The notes: generated by a model not told the origin, from the sequence alone. DNA of 64,000 bases from Enterobacter_D sp963521185 (GCA_963521185.1 CAUQTV010000011.1:79520-143519), one strand, 5' to 3'; counted from the stretch's first letter, positions 54,646 to 63,705 are shown. Numbers and translations: made by a program.

Positions 54646-57600
54646 TTACCGGGTAGCATTGCCCCTGTTAAATCGACTGCGTACGACCACAAAGAAGACC
54701 GGCACAAAGAAGATAGCCAGCAGTGTCGCCGACACCATTCCGCCCATAACGCCAGTCCCGACGGCATTTTGCGCACCACTGCCCGCGCCAGTGCTAAGCA
54801 CCAGCGGCATGACGCCCAAGATAAACGCCAGCGATGTCATCAGAATGGGGCGTAAGCGCATTCGTACGGCTTCAAGCGTCGCTTCTGTTAACCCCTTGCC
54901 CTCTTTATCCATCAGATCTTTGGCAAACTCGACAATCAGGATCGCGTTTTTGGCCGACAATCCAATAGTGGTAAGCAGGCCTACCTGAAAATAGACATCG
55001 TTGCTCAGTCCGCGGCAGGTGGCTGCTAACAGCGCACCGAGTACACCGAGCGGAACCACCAGCATGACCGAAAACGGAATCGACCAGCTCTCATACAGCG
55101 CGGCGAGACAAAGAAACACCACCATCAGTGAGATGGCGTACAGCGCAGGGGCCTGATTACCGGACAGCCGTTCCTGATAAGACATGCCGGTCCAGTCGAA
55201 ACCGACGCCGCTGGGCAGTGCGGTTGCCAACTGTTCCATCAGTTTCATCGCCTCACCGCTGCTTTTGCCCGGCGCGGCTTCCCCAAGTATTTCCATAGAG
55301 GGTAAGCCGTTGTAGCGCTCCAGACGGGGCGAACCCTGGATCCATTTCGCGCTGGCGAAGCTTGAGAAGGGCACCATTTCGCCCTGTTGGCTTCGCACAT
55401 ACCACCCGTTGATGTCGTCTGGCATCATGCGATAAGGCGCATCGGACTGGGCATAGACTTTTTTCACGCGTCCCTGATCAATGAAGTCATTGACGTAAGT
55501 GCTTCCTAACGCTGTGGCTATCGTACTGTTGATATCTGACAACGAGACGCCCAGCGCCTGCGCCTTCTCCTGGTCGATATTGAGCTTAAACTGCGGCATA
55601 TCTTCCAGTCCGTTAGGACGCGTGCGCACCAGCATGTCCGAATGTTTTGCCGCCATCATCAGCAGCTGGTTACGCGCCTGGGTCAATGCGGTATGACCCA
55701 GACCGGCCTGGTCAATCAGTTCGAAATCAAACCCGGTGGCCGTACCCAGCTCGGTGATTGCTGGCAGATTAAAAGCGAAAACCATTCCGTCCCGGATACC
55801 CCTGAATGCTTTGGTTGCGCGGGCAACAATGGACTCAACGCGGTTCTCTTCGCCTTCTCGCTGCGCCCAGTCCTTCAGGCGGATAAAGGACAGTCCGTTG
55901 TTTTGGCCTTTGCCGTTGAGGCCAAAACCCGTTACGGTAAACACCGAGTCAACGTTGTCTTTCTCTTCAGTGAGGTAGTAATTCGTCACTTCGCGCATGA
56001 TCTTTTCGGTACGATCCTGCGTTGCCCCTGCGGGCAGCGTTACCATTGTGAGGAAAACGCCCTGGTCTTCCTCCGGTAAAAACGAGGTGGGCAGCCGCAT
56101 AAACAGATAGGCCATGCCCACCACGATCACCAGATAGACCACCATGTAGCGCCCCGTCTTACGCAGCAGGTTCTGCACGCTGTTTGTGTAATGCTGCGTG
56201 CTTTTCTCGAACAGGTTGTTAAACCAGCTAAACAGGCGATTGGTTTTGGCATGCCCGCCCGGTGCAACGGGCTTTAACAGCGTGGCGCAAAGCGCCGGTG
56301 TCAGGATCAGCGCCACCAATACCGACAGCGCCATGGCAGAGACGATAGTGATTGAAAACTGGCGATAGATAACGCCGGTGGAGCCGCCAAAGAACGCCAT
56401 TGGCACAAAGACGGCGGAGAGCACCATCGCGATACCGACCAACGCACCCTGTATTTGCCCCATTGACTTCTGCGTCGCCGCTTTCGGTGATAGTCCCTCA
56501 TCCACCATTACGCGCTCGACGTTTTCGACCACCACTATCGCATCGTCCACCAGCAAGCCGATAGCCAATACCATGCCAAACATCGTCAGCGTGTTGATGG
56601 AATAACCAAACGCGGCCAGCACGCCGAAGGTCCCCAGCAGTACCACCGGCACGGCAATTGTCGGAATCAGCGTCGCCCGCATATTCTGTAAAAACAGATA
56701 CATGACGAGGAAAACCAGCACGATAGCTTCGAGCAGGGTTTTAAACACTTCACGAATGGAGATCTTAATAAACGGCGTGGTATCGTAGCTGTAAACCAGC
56801 TTCAGGCCATGGGGAAAGTAGGACTGCAAATGTGACATTTGCTGCTTCACAGCATCTGCCGTATCCAGGGCGTTTGCGCCGGTTGCAAGCTTAATACCGA
56901 GGCCCGCGGACGGTTTGCCATTGTAGCGGGCAATGACATTATAGTTTTCCCCTCCGCGCTCAATTCTGGCCACGTCTTTCAATCTTACCCGCGACCCGCC
57001 GGTGTTCACTTTCAGCGTAATACCGCCAAACTCTTCCGGCGTACGCAGTCGCGTTTGGGCAATGATGGAGGCGTTAAGTTGTTGCTCGCTAACCGAAGGT
57101 GTTCCCCCTAACTGCCCCGCCGCAATCTGGCTGTTCTGCGCTTTAATTTCATTGACCACATCAACGGTGGTGAGCTGGTATTCATTCAGCTTATGGGGAT
57201 CCAGCCATATGCGCATCGCGTACTGCGCGCCAAACAGCTGCACATCGCCGACGCCTTCCGTTCGACTCACCGGATCTTTGATGTTCGAGGAGATGTAGTC
57301 CGCGATGTCGTCCTGGGACATGCTGCCGTCGTCCGAGATAAAGCCCATCACCATCAAAAAGGTGCTGCTCGATTTTTTGACGTTAATCCCTTGCTGCTGC
57401 ACTTCTTGCGGCAACAATGGCATGGCGAGCTGTAATTTGTTCTGGACCTGAACCTGCGCAATATCCGGGTCAGTGCCCGATTTGAAGGTCAACGTTAATG
57501 AGACACTGCCTGCGGAATCACTGGTCGATGACATGTACATGAGATTGTCCAGGCCATTCATATTCTGCTCAATGACCTGGGTAACGGTATCCTGCACCGT

Positions 57601-57765
57601 TTGCGCATCAGCCCCTGGATAGGTGGCATTAATGGCAATTGCGGGTGGCGCAATAGTAGGATACTGAGCGACAGGAAGACTCATGACGGCCAGCGCCCCC
57701 GCCAGCATCAGAATAATCGCCAATACCCAGGCAAAAATCGGACGCTCGATGAAAAATTTAGCCAT
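54646..57765 (-). CDS. Second AcrB/AcrF-type RND efflux transporter, without own adaptor gene
   Basis: A 1039-residue proton-driven RND pump, full length, with LLVDDAIVVVENVERVM and GLSAKNAILIVEFAKDLM intact. It is a clear paralogue of the acrF product 1.5 kb downstream: many blocks are identical in protein, while the codons differ often. It lies first in the gene row, divergent from the TetR gene, with acrE and acrF behind it in the same direction. No adaptor gene accompanies it, so it could use AcrE or AcrA. E. coli has no gene here. Confidence 0.92.
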   Translation of the reverse strand: MAKFFIERPIFAWVLAIILMLAGALAVMSLPVAQYPTIAPPAIAINATYPGADAQTVQDTVTQVIEQNMNGLDNLMYMSSTSDSAGSVSLTLTFKSGTDPDIAQVQVQNKLQLAMPLLPQEVQQQGINVKKSSSTFLMVMGFISDDGSMSQDDIADYISSNIKDPVSRTEGVGDVQLFGAQYAMRIWLDPHKLNEYQLTTVDVVNEIKAQNSQIAAGQLGGTPSVSEQQLNASIIAQTRLRTPEEFGGITLKVNTGGSRVRLKDVARIERGGENYNVIARYNGKPSAGLGIKLATGANALDTADAVKQQMSHLQSYFPHGLKLVYSYDTTPFIKISIREVFKTLLEAIVLVFLVMYLFLQNMRATLIPTIAVPVVLLGTFGVLAAFGYSINTLTMFGMVLAIGLLVDDAIVVVENVERVMVDEGLSPKAATQKSMGQIQGALVGIAMVLSAVFVPMAFFGGSTGVIYRQFSITIVSAMALSVLVALILTPALCATLLKPVAPGGHAKTNRLFSWFNNLFEKSTQHYTNSVQNLLRKTGRYMVVYLVIVVGMAYLFMRLPTSFLPEEDQGVFLTMVTLPAGATQDRTEKIMREVTNYYLTEEKDNVDSVFTVTGFGLNGKGQNNGLSFIRLKDWAQREGEENRVESIVARATKAFRGIRDGMVFAFNLPAITELGTATGFDFELIDQAGLGHTALTQARNQLLMMAAKHSDMLVRTRPNGLEDMPQFKLNIDQEKAQALGVSLSDINSTIATALGSTYVNDFIDQGRVKKVYAQSDAPYRMMPDDINGWYVRSQQGEMVPFSSFASAKWIQGSPRLERYNGLPSMEILGEAAPGKSSGEAMKLMEQLATALPSGVGFDWTGMSYQERLSGNQAPALYAISLMVVFLCLAALYESWSIPFSVMLVVPLGVLGALLAATCRGLSNDVYFQVGLLTTIGLSAKNAILIVEFAKDLMDKEGKGLTEATLEAVRMRLRPILMTSLAFILGVMPLVLSTGAGSGAQNAVGTGVMGGMVSATLLAIFFVPVFFVVVRSRFNRGNATR

Positions 57766-57849
57766 GTTAGCTGGTTACCTTATATTTCTCTCGCAATCAC
57801 CGACCGGTGGTAGTGTATAAAATAAAACAAAGACCCTCTCCGCTTATAT

Positions 57850-57866
57850 TATTCACGCCGTGAATA
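57850..57866. promoter_or_regulatory. Palindromic operator candidate between RND gene and TetR gene
   Basis: TATTCACG-C-CGTGAATA is a perfect 8+1+8 palindrome in the 234-base divergent region. TetR-family repressors of RND pumps typically bind such a site, and the AcrR site of E. coli is likewise an AT-rich palindrome with TGAATG-type arms. Binding by the adjacent regulator is an inference. Confidence 0.6.
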
Positions 57867-57999
57867 TATAAAGAGACGAAGGTAAAATACGCTCGCTATG
57901 TTGAATGAACAGCAAAAAAATGCAAGGATAGATATTAATCTTTACGCGCATTTTATTCAGCAAATGTAAATTAACGAATTTAACATTTAAATTACTTTT

Positions 58000-58680
58000 A
58001 TGGCAAAGAAGACAAAAGAAGACGCATTAAAGACACGGCAGCAGTTAATCGACGCTGCTATTTTAACGTTTTCACAACGCGGCTTTTCCAATACCTCGCT
58101 GGATGATATTGCGCATGCGGCGCAGGTGACGCGCGGCGCAATTTATTGGCACTTCACCAATAAAACCGAACTTTTTAATGCTATCTGGCAACAACAACTG
58201 CCGTTGAAAGAGAAACTCTCTCGTAAAGATACGTTACAGTTTAAAGACAATCCCATTAGGTTATTCCGATACTCGCTCATTGAAGGCCTGCGGTTGATAG
58301 CTGATGACCCATTAGAACAAGCACTCATTGAAATTCTCTACCATAAATGCGAATTCACAAAAGAGATGACGCCGGAAGCCGACATTCGTGAGCGTCTCTT
58401 TTTCAATCACGACAGCGTTGATGCACTGTTAGAGAAATGCTTAATACAGGATCCGCTATTTTGCAGCAGTAATCGTGAGTTAGCGTTAATCATTATTCAG
58501 GCTTATATGAGTGGCATCGTAAAAAACTGGTTAATGTTAAATAAAAATTTCGATCTGAGCAGGCTGGCACCGCAGCTGGTGGAGGGATTGCTCACCCTCC
58601 TGCGCGTGACACCAGACGCCAATGCGAGTAGCATCAAAGCCAGCCACAGCGCGCCCGCTGAATCCATCATTTCTCCATAA
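58000..58680 (+). CDS. acrS: TetR-family regulator of RND efflux, AcrS/AcrR type
   Basis: The 226-residue protein has the AcrR-type TetR helix-turn-helix (about 10-57: ALKTRQQLIDAAILTFSQRGFSNTSLDDIAHAAQ... then VTRGAIYWHF-NKTELFNAIW). The AcrR C-terminal effector domain (ILYHKCEF) follows. The N-terminus is nearer to AcrS than AcrR, and the locus agrees, but the C-terminal part has diverged. It is divergent from the second RND gene and probably controls that gene, itself and perhaps acrEF. It is richer in A and T than the neighbouring core genes. Confidence 0.85.
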   Translation: MAKKTKEDALKTRQQLIDAAILTFSQRGFSNTSLDDIAHAAQVTRGAIYWHFTNKTELFNAIWQQQLPLKEKLSRKDTLQFKDNPIRLFRYSLIEGLRLIADDPLEQALIEILYHKCEFTKEMTPEADIRERLFFNHDSVDALLEKCLIQDPLFCSSNRELALIIIQAYMSGIVKNWLMLNKNFDLSRLAPQLVEGLLTLLRVTPDANASSIKASHSAPAESIISP

Positions 58681-58807
58681 TCCCCGCTTTTAGCGCATTT
58701 ATCTCCATCCTTTTTACATTCGACATGCTTTGTAAAAATCGACTGCTTGGGGGCTGGTCATCTGGTGATAGAATGGCGTTATGCACGTAGAAGAGGTAAA
58801 TGCGATC

Positions 58808-59029
58808 ATGAAAAAGTTAATTGCCGTTGCACTGTTATCGTCGGTTCTCGCAGGGTGTGCTCATGACTCCCCATGCGTACCGGTCTATGACGATCAGGGG
58901 CGCCTGGTGCATACCAACACCTGTATGAAAGGGACGACTCAGGATAACTGGGAAACCGCCGGTGCCATCGCAGGGGGTGCCGCTGCCATCGCAGGCTTAA
59001 CCCTAGGTATCGTTGCCCTGACGAAGTAA
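58808..59029 (+). CDS. yhdV: YhdV, small outer-membrane-type lipoprotein
   Basis: The 73-residue product has a lipoprotein signal with lipobox LAGC (Cys17) and a short conserved region (DSPCVPVYDDQGRLVHTNTC). A C-terminal glycine-zipper-like hydrophobic segment (GAIAGGAAAIAGLTLG) follows. It is nearly the same as E. coli YhdV. The function is unknown. ATG 58808 fits the family; the frame from 58781 adds nine unsupported residues. Confidence 0.92.
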   Translation: MKKLIAVALLSSVLAGCAHDSPCVPVYDDQGRLVHTNTCMKGTTQDNWETAGAIAGGAAAIAGLTLGIVALTK

Positions 59030-59035
59030 TCTCGC

Positions 59036-59067
59036 ACCGGCGTGATGATGAGTCACGTCGGTTTTTT
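59036..59067 (+). terminator. Rho-independent terminator of yhdV
   Basis: ACCGGCGTGA and TCACGTCGGT pair with one G-U wobble around a short loop, followed by TTTTTT. Confidence 0.85.
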
Positions 59068-59192
59068 GCTCCTCTCCGGTGCATTTCCCCAACATTGTTA
59101 AAAATGAATAACACCGTGGTTCATTCATTTCATCCGTTCTGCCCTTTCCAGCCATTCACCTAATCAATCTTTCGCCAGCGATGAAACTTTTT

Positions 59193-59209
59193 TGCTCTGA
59201 TTTGTGGCA
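59193..59209. promoter_or_regulatory. NtrC-like enhancer site, distal
   Basis: TGCTCTGATTTGTGGCA matches the palindromic NtrC consensus TGCACCA-N3-TGGTGCA at the outer bases and several inner ones. Its centre lies about 138 bases before the expected sigma-54 start. Confidence 0.45.
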
Positions 59210-59223
59210 CAGGTTTCAGTTTC

Positions 59224-59238
59224 GCACCATTCCAGTGC
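59224..59238. promoter_or_regulatory. NtrC-like enhancer site, proximal
   Basis: GCACCATTCCAGTGC fits the NtrC core GCACCA-N3-TGGTGC with two differences. Its centre is about 108 bases before the expected start. The -108/-138 pair resembles the arrangement at E. coli glnAp2. Confidence 0.55.
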
Positions 59239-59312
59239 GCTCAATCTATTTTTCCCTGTCTACACTCTCCCTGTTACGGGCATTTTTTCACTGTTTTTCC
59301 CGCCCGTAAACC

Positions 59313-59327
59313 TGGCACTACCTTTGC
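59313..59327 (+). promoter_or_regulatory. Sigma-54 promoter of aapJQMP
   Basis: TGGCACTACCTTTGC has the invariant GG (-24) and GC (-12) ten bases apart, and fits the consensus TGGCAC-N5-TTGC. It lies 90 bases before aapJ. The homologous E. coli yhdWXYZ genes are reported as part of the NtrC response. Confidence 0.85.
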
Positions 59328-59417
59328 TTTAGAAAGTATGGCCGACGCCACAGACAGGTTTAAGGCGTTTCTCGAACGCCTCTATATAACGATAATTTTC
59401 GCCACACAGGATGCATT

Positions 59418-60443
59418 ATGAAAAAGATGATAATCGCCAGCCTGGCCGCTGCCGGCGCACTGTTAACGGTTGTTAATCAGGCGCATGCGGGCACCACTCT
59501 GGATGCCGTGAAGAAGAAAGGTTTTGTACAATGCGGTATCAGTGACGGGCTGCCAGGCTTCTCTTATGCGGATGCCAGCGGTAAATTCACCGGTATTGAT
59601 GTGGATGTATGCCGTGGCGTCGCCGCTGCCGTATTCGGTGATGACACCAAAGTGAAATATACCCCGCTGACGGCGAAAGAGCGTTTCACCGCATTGCAGT
59701 CTGGCGAAGTGGATATCCTCTCCCGCAACACCACCTGGACCTCTTCTCGCGACGCGGGTATGGGCATGTCCTTCACCGGCGTGACCTATTACGACGGCAT
59801 CGGCTTCCTGACCCATAACAAAGCGGGCCTGAAGAGTGCTAAAGAGCTGGACGGCGCAACCGTTTGCATTCAGGCGGGTACGGATACCGAGCTGAACGTC
59901 GCCGACTACTTCAAATCCAATAACATGAAATATACCCCGGTCACGTTCGATCGCTCTGATGAATCCGCTAAGGCGCTGGAATCAGGTCGCTGCGACACGC
60001 TGGCTTCCGATCAGTCTCAGCTGTACGCACTGCGTATCAAACTGAGCACGCCGGGTGAATGGATTGTTCTGCCGGAAGTGATCTCTAAAGAGCCGCTGGG
60101 TCCGGTGGTTCGTCGTGGCGATGAGGACTGGTTCTCCATCGTGCGCTGGACGCTGTTCGCCATGCTGAACGCTGAAGAGATGGGCATCACTTCTAAAAAC
60201 GTTGACGAAAAAGCAGCCAGCCCGGCAACGCCTGACATGGCGCACCTGTTAGGTAAAGAAGGCGATTTCGGTAAAGATCTGAAGCTGGATAACAAATGGG
60301 CTTACAACATCATCAAGAAAGTTGGGAACTATGCGGAAGTATTCGAACGTAACGTCGGTTCTGACAGCCCGCTGAAAATCAAACGTGGCCAGAACAACCT
60401 CTGGAACAACGGCGGTATTCAGTACGCTCCGCCAGTACGCTAA
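59418..60443 (+). CDS. aapJ: Polar amino-acid ABC transporter, substrate-binding protein
   Basis: Periplasmic receptor for polar amino acids (the general L-amino-acid permease type). The 341-residue precursor has a signal peptide ending at about residue 24 (NQAHA) and a type II binding-protein fold (VQCGISDGLPGFSYADASGKFTGIDVDVCRGVA). It corresponds to E. coli yhdW, which is annotated as damaged in K-12; here it is complete. It is the first gene of the operon behind the sigma-54 promoter. Confidence 0.95.
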   Translation: MKKMIIASLAAAGALLTVVNQAHAGTTLDAVKKKGFVQCGISDGLPGFSYADASGKFTGIDVDVCRGVAAAVFGDDTKVKYTPLTAKERFTALQSGEVDILSRNTTWTSSRDAGMGMSFTGVTYYDGIGFLTHNKAGLKSAKELDGATVCIQAGTDTELNVADYFKSNNMKYTPVTFDRSDESAKALESGRCDTLASDQSQLYALRIKLSTPGEWIVLPEVISKEPLGPVVRRGDEDWFSIVRWTLFAMLNAEEMGITSKNVDEKAASPATPDMAHLLGKEGDFGKDLKLDNKWAYNIIKKVGNYAEVFERNVGSDSPLKIKRGQNNLWNNGGIQYAPPVR

Positions 60444-60528
60444 GACCTCAGGTTTACGCGTCGTGCAGTAACGGGCACCGCCTTTGTTGCGGTGCCCAGC
60501 CCAGAGTCATGGTTACCGAGGTTTTCTT

Positions 60529-61710
60529 ATGTCCCATCGCCGCCCAACCGTCAAAGGATCGCTCTCCCTTTCCAACCCTGCGGTTCGTGCCTGGCTGTTT
60601 CAAATTATCGCTATTCTGGCCGTGGTCAGCGTCGCGGTGTATTTGATACACAACACAGTGACTAACCTGAGCAATCGCGGCATTACATCCGGCTTCGCGT
60701 TTCTCGACCGCAGCGCCGGCTTCGGGATTGTTCAACATCTTATCGATTATGAACAAGGCGATACCTATGGCCGGGTATTTTTTGTCGGCTTACTGAACAC
60801 ACTGCTGGTTTCGGCATTGTGCATTGTTTTCGCCTCGTTTCTGGGTTTCTTCCTCGGCCTTGCGCGCCTGTCTGAAAACTGGCTGATGCGTAAGCTGTCG
60901 ACAATCTACATTGAAACGTTCCGTAATATTCCGCCGCTACTGCAGATTTTCTTCTGGTACTTTGCGGTACTGCGAAATCTCCCAGGCCCGCGACAGGCCG
61001 TCAGCGCTTTCGATTTAGCCTTCCTGAGTAACCGTGGCTTGTATATCCCCGCGCCGGAGTTTGGCGAAGGGGTAGTGGCATTTATCGGTGCCCTCGCGCT
61101 GGCTATCGTTATCTCTGTGGGTCTGTTTCGTTTTAATAAAAAGCACCAGATTAAAACCGGTCAACTCCGTCGCACCTGGCCTGCGGCTATTGGCCTGATT
61201 ATTTTACTGCCCCTGCTGGCGCACGGGATATTTGGTGCGGCACTGCACTGGGATGTGCCTGAGCTGAAAGGCTTTAACTTCCGGGGTGGGATGGCGTTGA
61301 TCCCCGAACTTGCCGCGTTAACGCTGGCGCTTTCGGTCTACACCTCTGCGTTTATTGCCGAGATCATCCGTTCCGGGATCCAGTCTGTTCCGCACGGTCA
61401 GCATGAAGCGGCCCGTTCTCTTGGTTTACCACATCCGGTGACGCTGCGTCAGGTCATCATTCCGCAGGCGCTGCGGGTGATCATTCCACCGCTGACCAGC
61501 CAGTATCTCAACATTGTGAAGAACTCATCGCTTGCGGCCGCTATCGGTTATCCCGATATGGTGTCGTTGTTTGCGGGTACGGTGCTAAACCAGACAGGAC
61601 AAGCCATTGAAACGATCGCGATTACCATGTCGGTTTACCTGATTATCAGCCTGACGATCTCATTACTGATGAATATCTATAACCGTCGTATCGCACTGAT
61701 TGAGCGCTAA
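60529..61710 (+). CDS. aapQ: Polar amino-acid ABC transporter, permease 1
   Basis: The 393-residue inner-membrane protein is a HisMQ-type permease with about eight segments. The ABC-coupling loop lies in HEAARSLGLPHPVTLRQVIIPQALRVIIPP. It corresponds to YhdX. ATG 60529 after GAGGTTTTC gives the family start MSHRRPTVKGSL; the frame from 60484 lies in the intergenic part. aapM follows 9 bases later. Confidence 0.95.
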   Translation: MSHRRPTVKGSLSLSNPAVRAWLFQIIAILAVVSVAVYLIHNTVTNLSNRGITSGFAFLDRSAGFGIVQHLIDYEQGDTYGRVFFVGLLNTLLVSALCIVFASFLGFFLGLARLSENWLMRKLSTIYIETFRNIPPLLQIFFWYFAVLRNLPGPRQAVSAFDLAFLSNRGLYIPAPEFGEGVVAFIGALALAIVISVGLFRFNKKHQIKTGQLRRTWPAAIGLIILLPLLAHGIFGAALHWDVPELKGFNFRGGMALIPELAALTLALSVYTSAFIAEIIRSGIQSVPHGQHEAARSLGLPHPVTLRQVIIPQALRVIIPPLTSQYLNIVKNSSLAAAIGYPDMVSLFAGTVLNQTGQAIETIAITMSVYLIISLTISLLMNIYNRRIALIER

Positions 61711-61719
61711 GGAGCCATG

Positions 61720-62823
61720 ATGACAAAAGCATTGTTATCTCAACCCCCGCGTCCGGCCAGTGCCGGCGCTGGACGCTATGTTCTTTGGGCGCGTAAAAAC
61801 TTGTTTTCCAGCTGGTCTAATACGCTGCTGACGCTGGTTTGCCTGTGGCTGATGTGGGAACTGATCCCCCCATTACTGAACTGGGCGTTATTCCAGGCCA
61901 ACTGGACAGGCACAACGCGTGCGGATTGCACCAAAGAGGGCGCATGTTGGGTATTTATCCATCAGCGTTTTGGTCAGTTTATGTATGGCCTTTACCCTCA
62001 CGAAGAGCGCTGGCGTATCAATACCGCGTTGATCGTGGGTTTATTATCGATTGTTCCGATGTTCTGGAAATCGCTGCCGAAGCGCGGTCGTTATATCGCC
62101 TGCTGGGCCGTGGTTTATCCGATTGTCGTTTGGGTGTTGATGTACGGGGGTTTTCTGGGTCTTGAGCGCGTGGAGACACGCCAATGGGGCGGCCTGACGC
62201 TGACGCTGATTATCGCATCGGTCGGTATTGCGGGAGCGCTGCCGCTGGGGATCCTGCTGGCACTGGGGCGTCGTTCGACAATGCCAGTGGTGCGTTTGCT
62301 GTCAGTGGTGTTTATTGAATTCTGGCGTGGCGTACCGCTCATCACCGTGCTGTTTATGTCTTCGGTGATGCTGCCGCTGTTTATGTCGGAAGGGACCAGT
62401 ATTGATAAGCTGGTTCGTGCGCTGGTCGGTGTGGTGCTGTTCCAGTCAGCGTACGTCGCGGAAGTGGTGCGCGGCGGGCTTCAGGCATTACCCAAAGGCC
62501 AGTACGAAGCGGCGGAATCTCTGGCGCTGGGCTACTGGAAAACACAGGGTCTGGTCATTTTACCGCAGGCGCTAAAGCTGGTGATACCGGGACTGGTCAA
62601 CACCATTATTGCGCTGTTTAAAGATACCAGCCTTGTGATCATCATTGGGCTGTTTGATCTGTTCAGCAGCGTGCAACAGGCTACCGTCGATCCCGCCTGG
62701 CTGGGGATGTCGACAGAAGGGTATGTCTTTGCCGCACTGATTTACTGGATTTTCTGTTTCAGCATGTCGCGCTATAGCCAGCATCTGGAGAAGCGTTTTA
62801 ACACCGGGCGTACACCGCACTGA
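61720..62823 (+). CDS. aapM: Polar amino-acid ABC transporter, permease 2
   Basis: The 367-residue HisMQ-type permease corresponds to YhdY. It has the coupling loop YEAAESLALGYWKTQGLVILPQ-type sequence and RNIPP-like EFWRGVPLITVLFM. Two ATGs stand in tandem (61717 and 61720); the second has the better distance to AAGGAG. It pairs with AapQ in the membrane. Confidence 0.95.
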   Translation: MTKALLSQPPRPASAGAGRYVLWARKNLFSSWSNTLLTLVCLWLMWELIPPLLNWALFQANWTGTTRADCTKEGACWVFIHQRFGQFMYGLYPHEERWRINTALIVGLLSIVPMFWKSLPKRGRYIACWAVVYPIVVWVLMYGGFLGLERVETRQWGGLTLTLIIASVGIAGALPLGILLALGRRSTMPVVRLLSVVFIEFWRGVPLITVLFMSSVMLPLFMSEGTSIDKLVRALVGVVLFQSAYVAEVVRGGLQALPKGQYEAAESLALGYWKTQGLVILPQALKLVIPGLVNTIIALFKDTSLVIIIGLFDLFSSVQQATVDPAWLGMSTEGYVFAALIYWIFCFSMSRYSQHLEKRFNTGRTPH

Positions 62824-62831
62824 GGATCACC

Positions 62832-63590
62832 ATGAGTAATATGATTATGCAACCTGACGACGCGATGATTACGCTCGACAATGTGAATAAGTGGTACGGG
62901 CAGTTTCACGTGCTGAAAGATATCAACCTGAACGTCAAGCAGGGCGAGCGCATTGTCCTCTGTGGTCCGTCAGGATCGGGGAAATCAACCACGATTCGCT
63001 GTATCAATCACCTGGAAGAGCATCAGCAGGGGCGAATTGTTGTCGATGGCATCGAGCTTAATGATGACATCCGTAACATTGAGAAGGTTCGTCAGGAAGT
63101 CGGGATGGTATTCCAGCATTTTAATCTGTTCCCACATCTTACCGTTTTGCAGAACTGTACGCTGGCACCCATCTGGGTACGTAAAATGCCGAAAAAGGAA
63201 GCGGAGGCTCTGGCGATGCACTATCTCGAACGTGTGCGTATCGCTGAGCATGCGCATAAATTCCCGGGCCAGATTTCTGGCGGTCAACAACAGCGCGTGG
63301 CGATTGCCCGCTCGCTGTGCATGAAGCCGAAAATTATGCTGTTTGATGAGCCAACCTCTGCGCTGGATCCAGAGATGGTCAAAGAAGTGCTGGATACCAT
63401 GATTGGTCTGGCCCAGTCCGGGATGACCATGCTGTGCGTGACGCATGAAATGGGCTTTGCCCGTACCGTTGCTGACCGGGTGATCTTTATGGATCGTGGG
63501 GAAATCGTTGAGCAGGCCCCCCCTGATGAGTTCTTTGCGAACCCAAAATCAGAACGTACCCGCGCATTCCTGTCTCAGGTTATTCATTAA
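62832..63590 (+). CDS. aapP: Polar amino-acid ABC transporter, ATPase
   Basis: The 252-residue ABC ATPase has Walker A GPSGSGKST (45-53), the Q-loop (VFQHFNLFPHLTV), signature ISGGQQQRVAIARSL, Walker B IMLFDEPTSALDP and the switch His in CVTHEMGFA. It corresponds to YhdZ. It starts 8 bases after aapM and closes the operon, followed by a REP unit and the terminator shared with the rRNA operon. Confidence 0.97.
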   Translation: MSNMIMQPDDAMITLDNVNKWYGQFHVLKDINLNVKQGERIVLCGPSGSGKSTTIRCINHLEEHQQGRIVVDGIELNDDIRNIEKVRQEVGMVFQHFNLFPHLTVLQNCTLAPIWVRKMPKKEAEALAMHYLERVRIAEHAHKFPGQISGGQQQRVAIARSLCMKPKIMLFDEPTSALDPEMVKEVLDTMIGLAQSGMTMLCVTHEMGFARTVADRVIFMDRGEIVEQAPPDEFFANPKSERTRAFLSQVIH

Positions 63591-63599
63591 ACCTGTTTT

Positions 63600-63627
63600 G
63601 CCCGGTGGCGCTTCGCTTACCGGGCCT
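63600..63627. repeat. Single REP-type palindrome behind aapP
   Basis: GCCCGGTGGCGCTTCGCTTACCGGGC has complementary GCCCGGT / ACCGGGC arms and the central sequence typical of enterobacterial REP units. It lies ten bases after aapP. Confidence 0.8.
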
Positions 63628-63665
63628 ACCATTCAGTATTTACGTTCTTGTGAAAATCATAAAAC

Positions 63666-63696
63666 AAAAAGCCCAGTCTTTCGACTGGGCTTTTTG
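63666..63696. terminator. rRNA operon terminator (also serves aapP)
   Basis: AAAAGCCCAGTC-TTTC-GACTGGGCTTTT is a perfect stem with A and T runs on both sides. It ends the rRNA operon coming from the right and can stop aap transcription from the left. The core GCCCAGTC/GACTGGGC is typical of rrn T1 terminators. Confidence 0.93.
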
Positions 63697-63705
63697 TTGT
63701 AATTG

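Larger units (their letters stand above)
59068..59417. promoter_or_regulatory. Control region of the aapJQMP operon
   Basis: 350 bases without a gene between the yhdV terminator and aapJ. They hold two NtrC-like sites (59193-59209 and 59224-59238) and a strong sigma-54 promoter (59313-59327), followed by an 80-base leader to aapJ. Confidence 0.75.
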
